Source: DASVBE01 sp963770375 | GTDB taxonomy: Bacteria > Actinomycetota > Actinomycetes > Streptosporangiales > Streptosporangiaceae | NCBI GenBank assembly: GCA_963770375.1 | Contig: CAVYPM010000018.1 | Coordinates: 1-64,000 of the forward strand | Length of the DNA: 64,000 nt | Direction: 5' to 3' | Shown: positions 7,958 through 16,411 of the stretch, piece by piece | How positions within the stretch are numbered: the first letter of the stretch is position 1 | How the letters are laid out: every line of letters begins with the position of its first letter | Position numbers and translations under genes: made by a program | Notes under the pieces: model-generated | The model's database searches: none | The model's input: only the letters and a program-made list of their open reading frames with translations | Told to the model about the DNA's origin: nothing

Positions 7958-9055
7958 GTGCGCTGGGACAGCCTGCGGGACCCCGGCGGCCGCGCCACGG
8001 CAGCGGCCGCGCCCGCCCTCTTCGAGGCGCCGGCCGTGACCACGCGGGTCGGCACGCCCGGCTTCCAGGGCATCACGTTCTTCGAGATCCATGCCCGCTC
8101 GGTGATCAACAAGCTGCCCGCCTCCTCCCGCATGCCGTTCAGCTGGACGATCAACCCGTACCGCGGCTGCTCCCACGCCTGCGTGTACTGCTTCGCCCGG
8201 AACAGCCACACGTACCTCGACCTCGACGCGGGCCAGGACTTCAACTCCAAGATCGTCGTCAAGGTCAACGCGGCCGAGGCCGCCCGCCGTGAGCTGGCCT
8301 CGCCCCGGTGGGGCGGCGAGCACATCGCGATGGGCACGAATGTCGATTGCTACCAGCGGGCCGAGGGCCGCTACCGGCTGATGCCCGGCATCATCGCCGC
8401 GCTGCGGGACGCGGCGAACCCGTTCTCGATCCTCACCAAGGGCACGCTGATCCTTCGCGACCTGGACCTGCTCGCCGAGGCCGCGGAGGTGACAGAGGTC
8501 GGCCTGAACGTGTCGGCCGGGTTCACTGATACCGATCTGTGGCGGTCGGTCGAGCCGGGAACGCCCAGCCCGCAGCGCCGGATGGAGGTGTGCGCCGCGC
8601 TGACGGCGCGCGGCCTGCGCTGCGGCGTGCTGATGGGCCCGGTGCTGCCGTTCCTCACCGACTCCCCCGCCCAGCTGGCGCAGACGGTCCGCCTGGCCGC
8701 CGCGGCCGGGGCGGCGCACGTGGCGCCGATCGTGCTGCACCTGCGGCCCGGGGCCAGGGAGTGGTTCATGGCCTGGCTGGCTCGCGAGCACCCGGCTTTG
8801 CTGCCGCGCTACCGCGGCCTGTACGGTAACGGGTCCTACGCCCCGCGCCGGTATCAGCAGCAGATCACCGACCAGGTGCGCGAGCTGGCCGCCAGGTACG
8901 GTGTTGGCCGGGCCAGCCCCGCCGCAGCGCGGCGGATAAGGCCTCCCGCCGCGGGCCACAGCCCGCGGGCGAGAACGGGCCTGGGCGGCGGGGCGCGACC
9001 CGCCGCCCAGGCCAGCCCCCAGGAGACCAGCTCAGTCCAGCTCTCGCTGATCTGA
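7958..9055 (+). CDS. Rv2578c-family radical SAM protein
   Basis: A 365-residue SPL-like radical SAM protein. The [4Fe-4S] motif is CSHACVYC within INPYRGCSHACVYCFAR, the CxxxCxxC arrangement; the barrel continues with ILTKGTLILRDLDLL and VGLNVSAGFTD. Spore photoproduct lyase-related proteins of this family occur across non-sporulating actinobacteria, and their substrate is not settled. GTG 7958 is the start. A LexA-type operator sits inside the promoter 11 bases upstream, so a DNA-damage role is likely. The last about 60 residues (Ala/Gly/Arg-rich, ending TSSVQLSLI) are low complexity. The gene converges with the rhodanese gene four bases later. Confidence 0.85.
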   Translation: MRWDSLRDPGGRATAAAAPALFEAPAVTTRVGTPGFQGITFFEIHARSVINKLPASSRMPFSWTINPYRGCSHACVYCFARNSHTYLDLDAGQDFNSKIVVKVNAAEAARRELASPRWGGEHIAMGTNVDCYQRAEGRYRLMPGIIAALRDAANPFSILTKGTLILRDLDLLAEAAEVTEVGLNVSAGFTDTDLWRSVEPGTPSPQRRMEVCAALTARGLRCGVLMGPVLPFLTDSPAQLAQTVRLAAAAGAAHVAPIVLHLRPGAREWFMAWLAREHPALLPRYRGLYGNGSYAPRRYQQQITDQVRELAARYGVGRASPAAARRIRPPAAGHSPRARTGLGGGARPAAQASPQETSSVQLSLI

Positions 9056-9058
9056 CGG

Positions 9059-9469
9059 CTAGGGCCAGCGGCCCGGGTGGACCGGCAGGCCGGCCGCGGC
9101 CCAGGCCCGGTAGCCGCCGTCCAGGTCGGTGGCAGCACGGACGCCCAGCTGGCGGAGGGCGGCGGCGGCCAGGCTCGAGGTGTAGCCCTCCGAGCACATG
9201 ATGATGACGCGCAGGTCGTAGCGGGCGTGGCGCAGGCGGGCAGTGCAGGCCGGGTCGAAGCGCCACTCCAGCACGTTGCGCTCGACGATCAGGGCCCCGG
9301 GCACCTCCCCTTCGGCCGCGCGCTGCGCCGCCGGGCGGATGTCCACCAGCAGCGCACCCGCCGCGATCTCCGCGCTGGCCTGGCCGGGGGTGAGCCGGTC
9401 CAGCCCTCGGCGCGCGTCCGCCAGCAGCTCGTCGATGCTCCGTGCGCCGGCCTGCGCAAGCACGGTCAC
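9059..9469 (-). CDS. Rhodanese-like sulfurtransferase
   Basis: A 136-residue single rhodanese domain. The active-site loop is VIIMCSEGYTSS, with the catalytic cysteine that carries persulfide sulfur; other domain marks are GALLVDIRPAAQRAAEGEV and DLDGGYRAWAAAGLPV. The start GTG (9467-9469) overlaps the stop of the cysteine dioxygenase gene by four bases (GTGA), a sign of translational coupling. The pair would act on cysteine sulfur: the dioxygenase makes cysteine sulfinate, while the rhodanese moves sulfane sulfur. The exact substrate is unknown. Confidence 0.88.
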   Translation of the reverse strand: MTVLAQAGARSIDELLADARRGLDRLTPGQASAEIAAGALLVDIRPAAQRAAEGEVPGALIVERNVLEWRFDPACTARLRHARYDLRVIIMCSEGYTSSLAAAALRQLGVRAATDLDGGYRAWAAAGLPVHPGRWP

Positions 9470-9966
9470 CAGCCCGCCTCGGCCGAGTCGGTGCTGGTGT
9501 GCACCAGGCCGCCGGCGGTGAGCTCGAACCGGCGCATCGCGGTCAGCGGCGGCGAGTACGCGTGAACGCTGACCGCGGGCGCGGCCGAGGTGTTGACCAC
9601 GTCGTGCACGTGCGCCGGGCCGAACGGCCGGGCCTGGCCGGCCGTGAAAACCCGGCTGGCGGCGACGGCCCGCCCGGCGGGCACGGTCCGCTCGGTGAGC
9701 TCGCCCTGGGCCACGGTGAACGCGCCGACCGCCGCCCCGTGGTCGTGGAAGCCGGTGCCCTGCCCGGGCAGCCAGCTGAGCAGCCAGACCTCCAGATCGG
9801 TGGTCAGCTCCAGCTGGGCGAACCAGCGCCGGGCCGGGTCGAACCGGACGGTGGGCTGCCACCGCGCGGGCTGGCTGGCGACGACGCTCACCAGCCGCGC
9901 CAGCTCCAGCGGGCTGACCGGGGGGCCGGGACGCACGGGACCGGGAACGGCGAGAGCGTTCTGCAT
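9466..9966 (-). CDS. Cysteine dioxygenase family cupin
   Basis: A 166-residue type I cysteine dioxygenase-like cupin. Iron ligands are visible as FHDHG (two His) and PAHVHDVVN (third His). The enzyme oxidises L-cysteine to cysteine sulfinic acid with O2 in the cytoplasm. ATG 9966 is preceded only by a weak AGG and an A/T-rich patch, so the mRNA leader may be short. It is cotranscribed with the rhodanese gene (four-base overlap). Some bacterial homologues act on related thiols such as 3-mercaptopropionate, so the substrate is inferred. Confidence 0.85.
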   Translation of the reverse strand: MQNALAVPGPVRPGPPVSPLELARLVSVVASQPARWQPTVRFDPARRWFAQLELTTDLEVWLLSWLPGQGTGFHDHGAAVGAFTVAQGELTERTVPAGRAVAASRVFTAGQARPFGPAHVHDVVNTSAAPAVSVHAYSPPLTAMRRFELTAGGLVHTSTDSAEAGW

Positions 9967-10101
9967 CCTATTTATCCGATCGTGTTAATAGGTATCTGGG
10001 CAGGCGCTTACGATAGCACGCCGCCCCCGCCGCGGCGGGTGATCTTCGCCCCGGGCCCGGCCGGCGCGCAGAAACCCCGCTGCCCGGCTGTGCGTTATAG
10101 C

Positions 10102-10151
10102 GATCGAAGTGCCGTTACGGGGCATGGAGGCGGCCCAACGGCACTTCGGTC
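10102..10151. repeat. 15-bp inverted repeat, possible hairpin
   Basis: Arms 10102-10116 and 10137-10151 match at 14 of 15 positions, the inner 12 perfectly (CGAAGTGCCGTT). The spacer is 20 bases. It lies in the 293-base gap between the divergent dioxygenase and menF genes. With no T run it is either an RNA hairpin or a widely spaced operator. Nothing else was recognised in the gap. Confidence 0.65.
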
Positions 10152-10259
10152 ATGCGCGGTCACCGGCCGCGCAGGGGCAGCAGCGGGCGGGCAACGTGAT
10201 CAGGGCCATACAGGCTCAGGCCCGGGCAAGGACGGGACAGCGGATGCGGGCACGTAAAG

Positions 10260-11585
10260 TTGTGGGCTGTGGGACTCGGCCGACCGGATGACGATCAGCG
10301 GGTGCCGGACAGTCTGGCTGTCCGCACAGTCCCGCTCCAAGACTCCGATGATCTTGATCTGCTGGGCAGTCTTCCGGGACCAGGCGGCGTCGCCTGGGTA
10401 CGCGGCGGCGAGGGCCTGGCCGGCTGGGGCGAGGCGGCCAGGATCACGCTGCCGGCCGGGGTCGACCGGTTCACCGCCGCGGAGAAGTGGCTCCGCGTGC
10501 TGTGCGAGTCCGCAGACATCGACGACCAGGTCGGGCTGGCGGGCTGCGGGCTGGTCGCGTTCGGCAGCTTCACCTTCGACCCGGCCTCGGACGGCTCGGT
10601 CCTGATCGTCCCGCAGACCGTGCTCGGCCGGTCCGGGGGCCGGGCCTGGCGCACCGACATCGGCGACCCGGCCACCCTGGCCGGCACCGCACCCGCCGCG
10701 GCGAAGGCCGCGCCGCACCGCACGCCGCCGGCCAGGGCCGGGACCGGAGCCGCCGCCGGGCCGATCCGCTGGCATGACGGCGGCCTGTCGGCCCCGGACT
10801 GGGAGCGGGCCGTCGCCGCCGGGGTCGGCCGGATCAGGTCCGGCGAGCTGGGCAAGGTCGTGCTGGCCCGGGACCTGTACGCGACGGCCCCCGAGCCGTT
10901 CGACACGAGGCTGGTCCTGCGCCGCCTGGCCGCCCGCTACCCCGACTGCTACACGTTCTCCTGCGACGGCCTCACCGGTGCGACCCCTGAGCTGCTGATC
11001 CGCCGGGACGGACGGCAGATCACCTCGCTGGTGCTGGCCGGCACCGCCCCCCGCGGCGGGACCACCGAGCAGGACCTGGCCTTCGGGGCCGGCCTGCTGG
11101 CCTCGGCCAAGAACCAGTCCGAGCACGTGTACGCGGTCGACTCGGTCCGTGACGTGCTCGCCCCGCTGTGCGAGCAGCTGGACATCGAGCCCGGCCCCTC
11201 CCTCCTGCGGCTGGCCAACGTGCAGCACCTGGCCACCGCGGTGCGCGGCGTGCTGACCCCGGCGGCCGCCGCGGACCGGTCGGCGCTGGCCCTGGCCGCC
11301 GCCCAGCACCCCACCGCCGCGGTCGGCGGCACCCCGACCGGGGTGGCCATGGACCTGATCCGCGAGCTGGAGGGGATGGACCGGGGCCGGTACGCCGGGC
11401 CGGTCGGCTGGGTGGACGGCCGCGGCAACGGCGTCTGGGGCATCGCGCTGCGCTGCGCCCTGCTCAGCGGCCCGTCGGCGCGGCTGTTCGCGGGCTGCGG
11501 GATCGTGGCGGACTCCGACCCGGCCGCGGAGCTGGCCGAGGCACAGTCCAAATTCCGGGTCATGCAGGACGCTCTGGAGGGCTGA
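10260..11585 (+). CDS. menF: Isochorismate synthase
   Basis: A protein of about 440 residues of the chorismate-binding family, catalysing chorismate to isochorismate, the first committed step of classical menaquinone synthesis. C-terminal motifs are clear: LGKVVLARDLYA, TFSCDGLTGATPELL, LVLAGTAPRGG, SAKNQSEHVY, HPTAAVGGTPTG and CGIVADSDPAAELAE with the Mg-binding glutamates. The start is TTG 10260 or GTG 10269; neither has a strong ribosome site. It points toward menD and ends 60 bases from it, sharing a terminator hairpin. With menD, menC and menE alongside, a menaquinone rather than siderophore role is favoured. Confidence 0.9.
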   Translation: MWAVGLGRPDDDQRVPDSLAVRTVPLQDSDDLDLLGSLPGPGGVAWVRGGEGLAGWGEAARITLPAGVDRFTAAEKWLRVLCESADIDDQVGLAGCGLVAFGSFTFDPASDGSVLIVPQTVLGRSGGRAWRTDIGDPATLAGTAPAAAKAAPHRTPPARAGTGAAAGPIRWHDGGLSAPDWERAVAAGVGRIRSGELGKVVLARDLYATAPEPFDTRLVLRRLAARYPDCYTFSCDGLTGATPELLIRRDGRQITSLVLAGTAPRGGTTEQDLAFGAGLLASAKNQSEHVYAVDSVRDVLAPLCEQLDIEPGPSLLRLANVQHLATAVRGVLTPAAAADRSALALAAAQHPTAAVGGTPTGVAMDLIRELEGMDRGRYAGPVGWVDGRGNGVWGIALRCALLSGPSARLFAGCGIVADSDPAAELAEAQSKFRVMQDALEG

Positions 11586-11623
11586 CCAGTCCGGTCTGCC
11601 GCGCCGCACCACGCCGTCTAATT

Positions 11624-11658
11624 CGCCCTCAGCTGGCCCGCCGGGTCAGCTGAGGGCG
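11624..11658. terminator. Bidirectional terminator-like hairpin between menF and menD
   Basis: A perfect 12-bp inverted repeat (11624-11635 and 11647-11658, CGCCCTCAGCTG) with an 11-base loop. It sits between the convergent menF and menD ends and covers the menD stop (11646-11648). No long T tract follows, as is usual in GC-rich actinobacteria. Confidence 0.7.
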
Positions 11659-13478
11659 CGGAGCGCACGGCGGGCGGCGGCGGTCATCGCCGCCCGCAGC
11701 GCGGTCCCGGCGGCCCGGCCGGTCTGCGCCTCGACCACGCGCAGGCCCGGCCCGTTGCAGGATGGCGGGCAGGTCCGTGCGGGTCTTGATGATGGCGTAC
11801 GGAATCTTGCCGGCCTGGGCAACCGCCGCCAGGTCGGCCCCGTGCGGCGTGCCGAACAGCCGCTCGAAGGCTGGCCCCGGCAGGCCGGCCTGCTCCAGCG
11901 TGCTGAAGATCCCGCCGCCGTTGTTGTTGACCACGACCAGGCACAGGTCCGGGCGGGGCTCGTGCGGGCCGAGCATCAGTCCCGGCGCGTCGTGCAGGAA
12001 CGCCACGTCGCCGAGCAGCGCCCAGGCCGGCCGCCGCCGGCGGCCTGGTGCGCCAGGGCGGCGCCGATCGAGGCCGACACCAGCCCGTCGATGCCGCTGG
12101 TCCCCCGGCTGGCCAGCACCCGCAGCCCGGACCGCGGCGCGGCCTGCTGATCCAGGTCCCTGACCGGCATGCTGGACGCGGCCCACAGCAGCGCGCCGTC
12201 CGGCAGCGCGGCGGCCAGTTCCCGGGCCAGCCACGGCTCGCTGATCCCGCTGTCCCGGTCCACCTCGGCGGTGACCGCGGCGCGGACCGCGGCGTCGGCC
12301 CGCTGCCACGCGGCCAGCCACGTACCGGGCGGCGTGCCCGGACCTGGCCCGCCGCGCAGCCGCACGCCGGGAACCACGGCAGACGCGCTGCGGCCCGGGT
12401 CAGCCCACCGGCCCGGGCCCTGGGCAACCACGTAGTGCCGGGCCGGCGGGCCGCCGTCCTGGCCGGCCGCCGCCCGGAGGAACGCCAGCTGCCCGCGGGA
12501 CAGCCCGGGCCGCCCGGCCGAGACGATCACCTCGGGCCGGTGCGCGGCCGCGAAACCGGGGTCAGCCAGCAGGTACGAGTAGGCGGTAAGCGCGTTGGGG
12601 CCCTGCCGGGCCCCGGACGACGGCTCGGCCAGCACCGGCCAGCCCGCCGCCGCGGCCAGCCGCAGCAGCGGCCCGGCCGGGTAGTCTCCGTCCCCGCAGA
12701 CCAGCACGCCGCGCTCGGCCCAGTCGACGTCCGCCCAGCCGGCCTCGTCCGCCCCGTCCGCCCCGCCCGCCGCGGCGGGCCCGGCGCCGCCGGCCGGGTT
12801 CTGCGGGCCGAAGCTGGTCCACGGCGCGCCGCCGGGCCGGCCGGCCAGCCAGGCCGGCCACTCCCCCGGTCCAGGACCGGCGGCTGTTCCGCCTGCTGGC
12901 CCAGCCGGGTCGCCCAGGCTGCCGTCAACGGGCACCAGCGGGTCGCGCAGCGGCAGGTTCAGGTGCACCGGCCCGGGGAGCCCGCCCGCGGTGCCCGCCG
13001 CCATGGCCCAGGCCTTGCAGGCCAGCGAACGCCAGTAGCCCGCCGCGCCGGGCCGGTCCTCGGGCACCCCGGCCTCGGCAAACCAGCGGACCGCGGACCC
13101 GTACAGCTTCAGCTGGTCGATGGCCTGGCTGGCCCCGGTGCCGCGGAGCTCGGGCGGCCGGTCCGCGGTGAGCACCAGCAGCGGCACACCGGCCTCGTCG
13201 GCCTCGATGACCGCCGCGTGCAGGTGCGCCGCGGCCGTGCCCGAGGTGCACAGCACCGGCACCGGCCGGCGGCTCGCCTTGGCCAGCCCCAGCGCCAGGA
13301 ACCCGGCCGACCGCTCGTCGATCCGCACGTGCAGCCGCAGGTCCCCGGCCTGGGACCGGCGGAGCAGAGCAAGGGCCAGCGGCGCGCTGCGCGAACCGGG
13401 GGCGAGTACCGCCTCGGTGACCCCGCTGCGCACCAGCTCGTCGGCGACGGCCTCGGCGAACGCGGTGGCCGGGTTCAC
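11646..13478 (-). CDS. menD: 2-succinyl-5-enolpyruvyl-6-hydroxy-3-cyclohexene-1-carboxylate synthase, two frame breaks
   Basis: A ThDP-dependent MenD that condenses isochorismate with 2-oxoglutarate. N-terminal Pyr domain: TEAVLAPGSRSAPLALALL, DERSAGFLALGLAKAS, CTSGTAAAHLHAA. C-terminal PP domain: SRGTSGIDGLVSASIGAA, then LLGDVAFLHD and VVVNNNGGGIFSTLEQ. The frame breaks near 12030 and again near 11750; the two shifts compensate, and the tail AQTGRAAGTALRAA ends at TGA 11646-11648. Total length is about 610 codons, slightly long because of Gly/Pro-rich inserts. GTG 13478 overlaps the menC stop (GTGA). The enzyme is essential for the pathway and everything else is intact, so sequence error is more likely than a dead gene. 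Confidence 0.85.
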
Positions 13479-14629
13479 CGTGCTCCAGGGAACGGGGCCC
13501 CGGGGAACTGTGCCTCGGGGAACTGGGCCTCGGGGAACTGGGCCCCGAGGAACCGGGCGGCGGCGCTGATCCTGGCCCGCCAGGGCTCCGGGTCGGTCTC
13601 GAACGCGGCCAGCCGGGCCGGGTCCGGCGCCGCGGCGCGGACCGGCAGCGCCCCGTCCACCGGGGCCAGCGGATCGGCGGTCACGTCGCCGGCCAGCAGG
13701 CTCATCGTGCCCAGGCCGCAGGCGTAGGGCAGCTCGGGCAGGGCCGCGGCCAGCGCCACCCCGGCGGCCAGCCCGACCGAGGACTCGACCGCGCTGGACA
13801 CCACCACCGGCAGGCCGCAGTCCGCGGCGATCTCCAGCGCGGCGGCCACCCCGCCCAGCGGCGCGGCCTTGAGCACGACGATGTCCGCCGCGCCCGCGGC
13901 GCGGACCTTCCGCGGGTCCTCGGCCCGCCGGATGGACTCGTCCGCGGCCAGCGGCACGTCCGTGCGCCGGCGCAGTCCGGCCAGCTCGGCCAGGGTGGCG
14001 CAGGGCTGCTCGGCGTACTCCAGGCCGAACCGGCCCAGCGCGCGCAGCTGGCGGGCCGCCTCGTCCACCGTCCAGCCGCCGTTGGCGTCCACCCGGATCC
14101 GGCCCGCCGGGCCCAGCGCGTCCCGCACGGCCTCGACCCGCTCCAGGTCCGCGGCGGCGGGCTGGCCCGGCTCGGCGACCTTGACCTTGGCCGTGCGGCA
14201 GCCGGACCCGGCCACGATGGCGTGGGCCTGTTCCGGCCCGACCGCAGGCACGGTGACGTTGACCGGCACGCTGGCCCGGGCCGGGGCGGGCCACCCGGTG
14301 GTGGCCGCCTCGATCGCGCAGGCCAGCCAGCGGGCCGACTCGCGCGGCCCGTACTCGGCGAACGGGGAGAACTCGCCCCACCCGGCCGGCCCCTCGATCA
14401 GCGCGCCCTCGCGCACGGTGATGCCGCGGAACCGGGTCGGCATGGGGATGGCAAAGGCCCGCACCGAGTCCAGCAGCGCAGGCAGCAGCTCGCTGACCCC
14501 GGCCGTGGCGGGAACTCGTGCCCCAGGCCGGCGAGCCGGCCCCCGCATCCCGCCCGGCGGCGTTGCCGCCGCCGCCAGCCGCGGAGCCAGAGGCGCTTCC
14601 TCCCCCGCCAGGCCCGCCGGGCGCGGCAC
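13475..14629 (-). CDS. menC: o-Succinylbenzoate synthase
   Basis: An enolase-superfamily dehydratase (384 residues as called) that forms o-succinylbenzoate in menaquinone synthesis. Seen: RFRGITVREGALI, TAKVKVAE (catalytic lysine), IRVDANGGWTVDEA, LEYAEQPC, PLAADESIR (metal ligands) and VVLKAAPLGG. GTG 14629 has a good ribosome site (AGGGAG). However, the first about 45 residues are unlike the family and partly lie in a duplicated segment, so the start could be internal (GTG 14467 is the latest). The C-terminus carries AQFPE-type pentapeptide repeats from a 15-bp tandem array. It overlaps menD by four bases. Confidence 0.85.
   Translation of the reverse strand: MPRPAGLAGEEAPLAPRLAAAATPPGGMRGPARRPGARVPATAGVSELLPALLDSVRAFAIPMPTRFRGITVREGALIEGPAGWGEFSPFAEYGPRESARWLACAIEAATTGWPAPARASVPVNVTVPAVGPEQAHAIVAGSGCRTAKVKVAEPGQPAAADLERVEAVRDALGPAGRIRVDANGGWTVDEAARQLRALGRFGLEYAEQPCATLAELAGLRRRTDVPLAADESIRRAEDPRKVRAAGAADIVVLKAAPLGGVAAALEIAADCGLPVVVSSAVESSVGLAAGVALAAALPELPYACGLGTMSLLAGDVTADPLAPVDGALPVRAAAPDPARLAAFETDPEPWRARISAAARFLGAQFPEAQFPEAQFPGAPFPGAR
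13486..13560. repeat. 15-bp tandem repeat at the menC-menD boundary
   Basis: About five units of 15 bases (13486-13500, 13501-13515, 13516-13530, 13531-13545, then a partial), core CGGGGAACTGGGCCT. The unit length keeps frame and gives menC a repeated AQFPE/AQFPG tail directly before the menD start. Confidence 0.85.
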
Positions 14630-14882
14630 GCCCGCTCCCTGATCGGCCCGGGACCCCGGGCAGGCCCAGCCGGCGTCACCGGCCTGGCCTGCGGCTCACT
14701 CGCTGCCCCGCTCCCGGCTGACGGCGCCGCCCATCGCTGGAGCGATGGGCAGATCCTCCCCCGACGTGCCAGCCGGGCCCGGGATGGCCGCATCCTGATT
14801 AGCCCGGGATCCCGGCCCCGGCCCAAGCGGCGTCACCGGCCTGGCCCGTCGCTCACTCGCTGCCCTCCCGCCGCCTGGCTGA
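14598..14882. repeat. Imperfect direct repeat between menC and menE
   Basis: Two related segments, 14598-14721 and 14752-14882, best conserved around the shared CGGCGTCACCGGCCTGGCC core (from about 14671 and 14829) and GCTCACTCGCTGCC. Between them is a perfect hairpin, CCCATCGCT-GG-AGCGATGGG (14730-14749). Copy 1 runs into the called menC N-terminus. The segment otherwise holds no gene. Confidence 0.7.
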
Positions 14883-14937
14883 ACTGCCGGATTAACCTTA
14901 CGTCCGTGGTGTTCCGGTCTTCGCGCGCGGTCATTCC

Positions 14938-16176
14938 GTGACGTCCCGTGCCCTGCACGCGGTCCTGCTGCCGGGCGGGACGGCTACCGGGCCGTTCGTC
15001 GCCGCGCTGGCCGCCGCGCTGGACGGGACCGGGCCGGCCCTGCTGCCGCTGGACGCCAGCCTGCCCGCGGCCCGGCTGGCCGAGCTGATCGGGGCGTTCC
15101 GCCCGTCCGCCGTGGTGGACCCCGACGGCGGCCAGCGGAAGCCGGAACCGGGGCCCGGCCCGGCCGGGCCTGCTGACGGCGGGGTGCCGCCGGAGGTCGC
15201 GGTGGTGATCGCCACCTCTGGGTCGACCGGGCCGCCCAAGGGAACCCAGCTGTCCGCGGCCGCGCTGCTCGCCTCGGCCCGGGCCTCGCTCCGCCGGATC
15301 GGTGCGGTGCCCGGCCAGCGCTGGCTGTGCTGCCTGCCGGTCAGCCACGTGGCCGGTCTCCAGGTGCTGGTCCGGTCGCTGCTGGCGGGCACCGAGCCGG
15401 CCGTGCTGACCGGCGGGCTGACCGCCGCCACGGTGGCCGCCAGCGGCTGCGCGTACGCCTCCCTGGTGCCCGCCCAGCTGCGCCGGCTGACCGACGACGG
15501 GGCCGGCCTCGGCGGCCTCGAGGCCATCCTCCTGGGCGGCTCCGCGGTGCCGCCCGGCCTGCTCGACGCGGCCCGCGCGGCCGGCGGCCGGGTCCTCACC
15601 ACCTACGGGATGAGCGAGACCTGCGGCGGCTGTGTGTACGACGGCCAGCCGCTGGACGGCGTGCAGGTGGCGGTGGGCGGCGACGGCCGGATCCGGATCA
15701 GCGGTCCCGTGCTGTTCTCCGGCTACCGGCGGCGGCCGGACCTGACCGCGGCGGCCACCGACGGCCGCTGGTTCGTCACCTCCGACCTGGGCTCGGTGGA
15801 ACCGGACGGGCGGCTCACGGTCCGCGGCCGGGCCGACGGCATGATCATCAGCGGCGGCGAGAACGTGGCCGCGGACGAGGTAGCCGCGGTGCTGGCGGGC
15901 TGCCCGGGGGTACGCGAGGCCGCGGTGGTCGGCTGCCCCGACCCGGAGTGGGGCGAGCTGGTCACCGCGGTGGTCGTGGCGCAGGACCCGGACCGGCCGC
16001 CGGAGCTGGCCGCGCTGCGGGAAGCGGTCCGTGCGGTGCTGCCCGCCGCGGCCGCGCCGAGGGCGCTAGTGCTGGTGGCGGCGCTGCCGCTGCTGGCGTC
16101 GGGGAAGCCGGACCGGCTGGCGATGACCGCACTGGCGGCGCGCCAGATGAACGGAACAGGCCCCGGCAACCGTTAG
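14938..16176 (+). CDS. menE: o-Succinylbenzoate-CoA ligase
   Basis: A 412-residue ANL-superfamily adenylating enzyme that activates o-succinylbenzoate with ATP and CoA for ring closure by MenB. Motifs: TSGSTGPPKG (P-loop), LPVSHVAGLQVL, TTYGMSETCGG, VRGRADGMIISGGENV (hinge) and LASGKPDR with the catalytic lysine. It is shorter than typical MenE at the N-terminus, as is common in actinobacteria. Start GTG 14938; no convincing ribosome site. It is divergent from menC/menD, so the four men genes form three transcripts. menB and menA are not in the window. Confidence 0.92.
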   Translation: MTSRALHAVLLPGGTATGPFVAALAAALDGTGPALLPLDASLPAARLAELIGAFRPSAVVDPDGGQRKPEPGPGPAGPADGGVPPEVAVVIATSGSTGPPKGTQLSAAALLASARASLRRIGAVPGQRWLCCLPVSHVAGLQVLVRSLLAGTEPAVLTGGLTAATVAASGCAYASLVPAQLRRLTDDGAGLGGLEAILLGGSAVPPGLLDAARAAGGRVLTTYGMSETCGGCVYDGQPLDGVQVAVGGDGRIRISGPVLFSGYRRRPDLTAAATDGRWFVTSDLGSVEPDGRLTVRGRADGMIISGGENVAADEVAAVLAGCPGVREAAVVGCPDPEWGELVTAVVVAQDPDRPPELAALREAVRAVLPAAAAPRALVLVAALPLLASGKPDRLAMTALAARQMNGTGPGNR

Positions 16177-16411
16177 CAAGAGCACAGCGTCTGCAAGAAC
16201 AGAGGGACCAGCAGCCAAGATGGGTGGCCAGAACTGCATATTCAACCGGCTCGGGGGCATGTGTCACCCGCCCGGGAACAATCTGGTTCGTAGAACGTTA
16301 CTAGAGAGTGCCCGTTCTGCACAGTAGCAAATGCTGCGGGCCCCCGCCGACAGGCCGTGCTCCGGCACGGTGAGCATAGCGTGCGCGATGAGCGCCGAAG
16401 GGAGGTGTCTC

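Noticed and set aside
11976..14381. 801-residue frame spanning menC and menD as one protein
   Set aside because: The first half is menC read out of frame; the menD start is at 13478 with a GTGA overlap.
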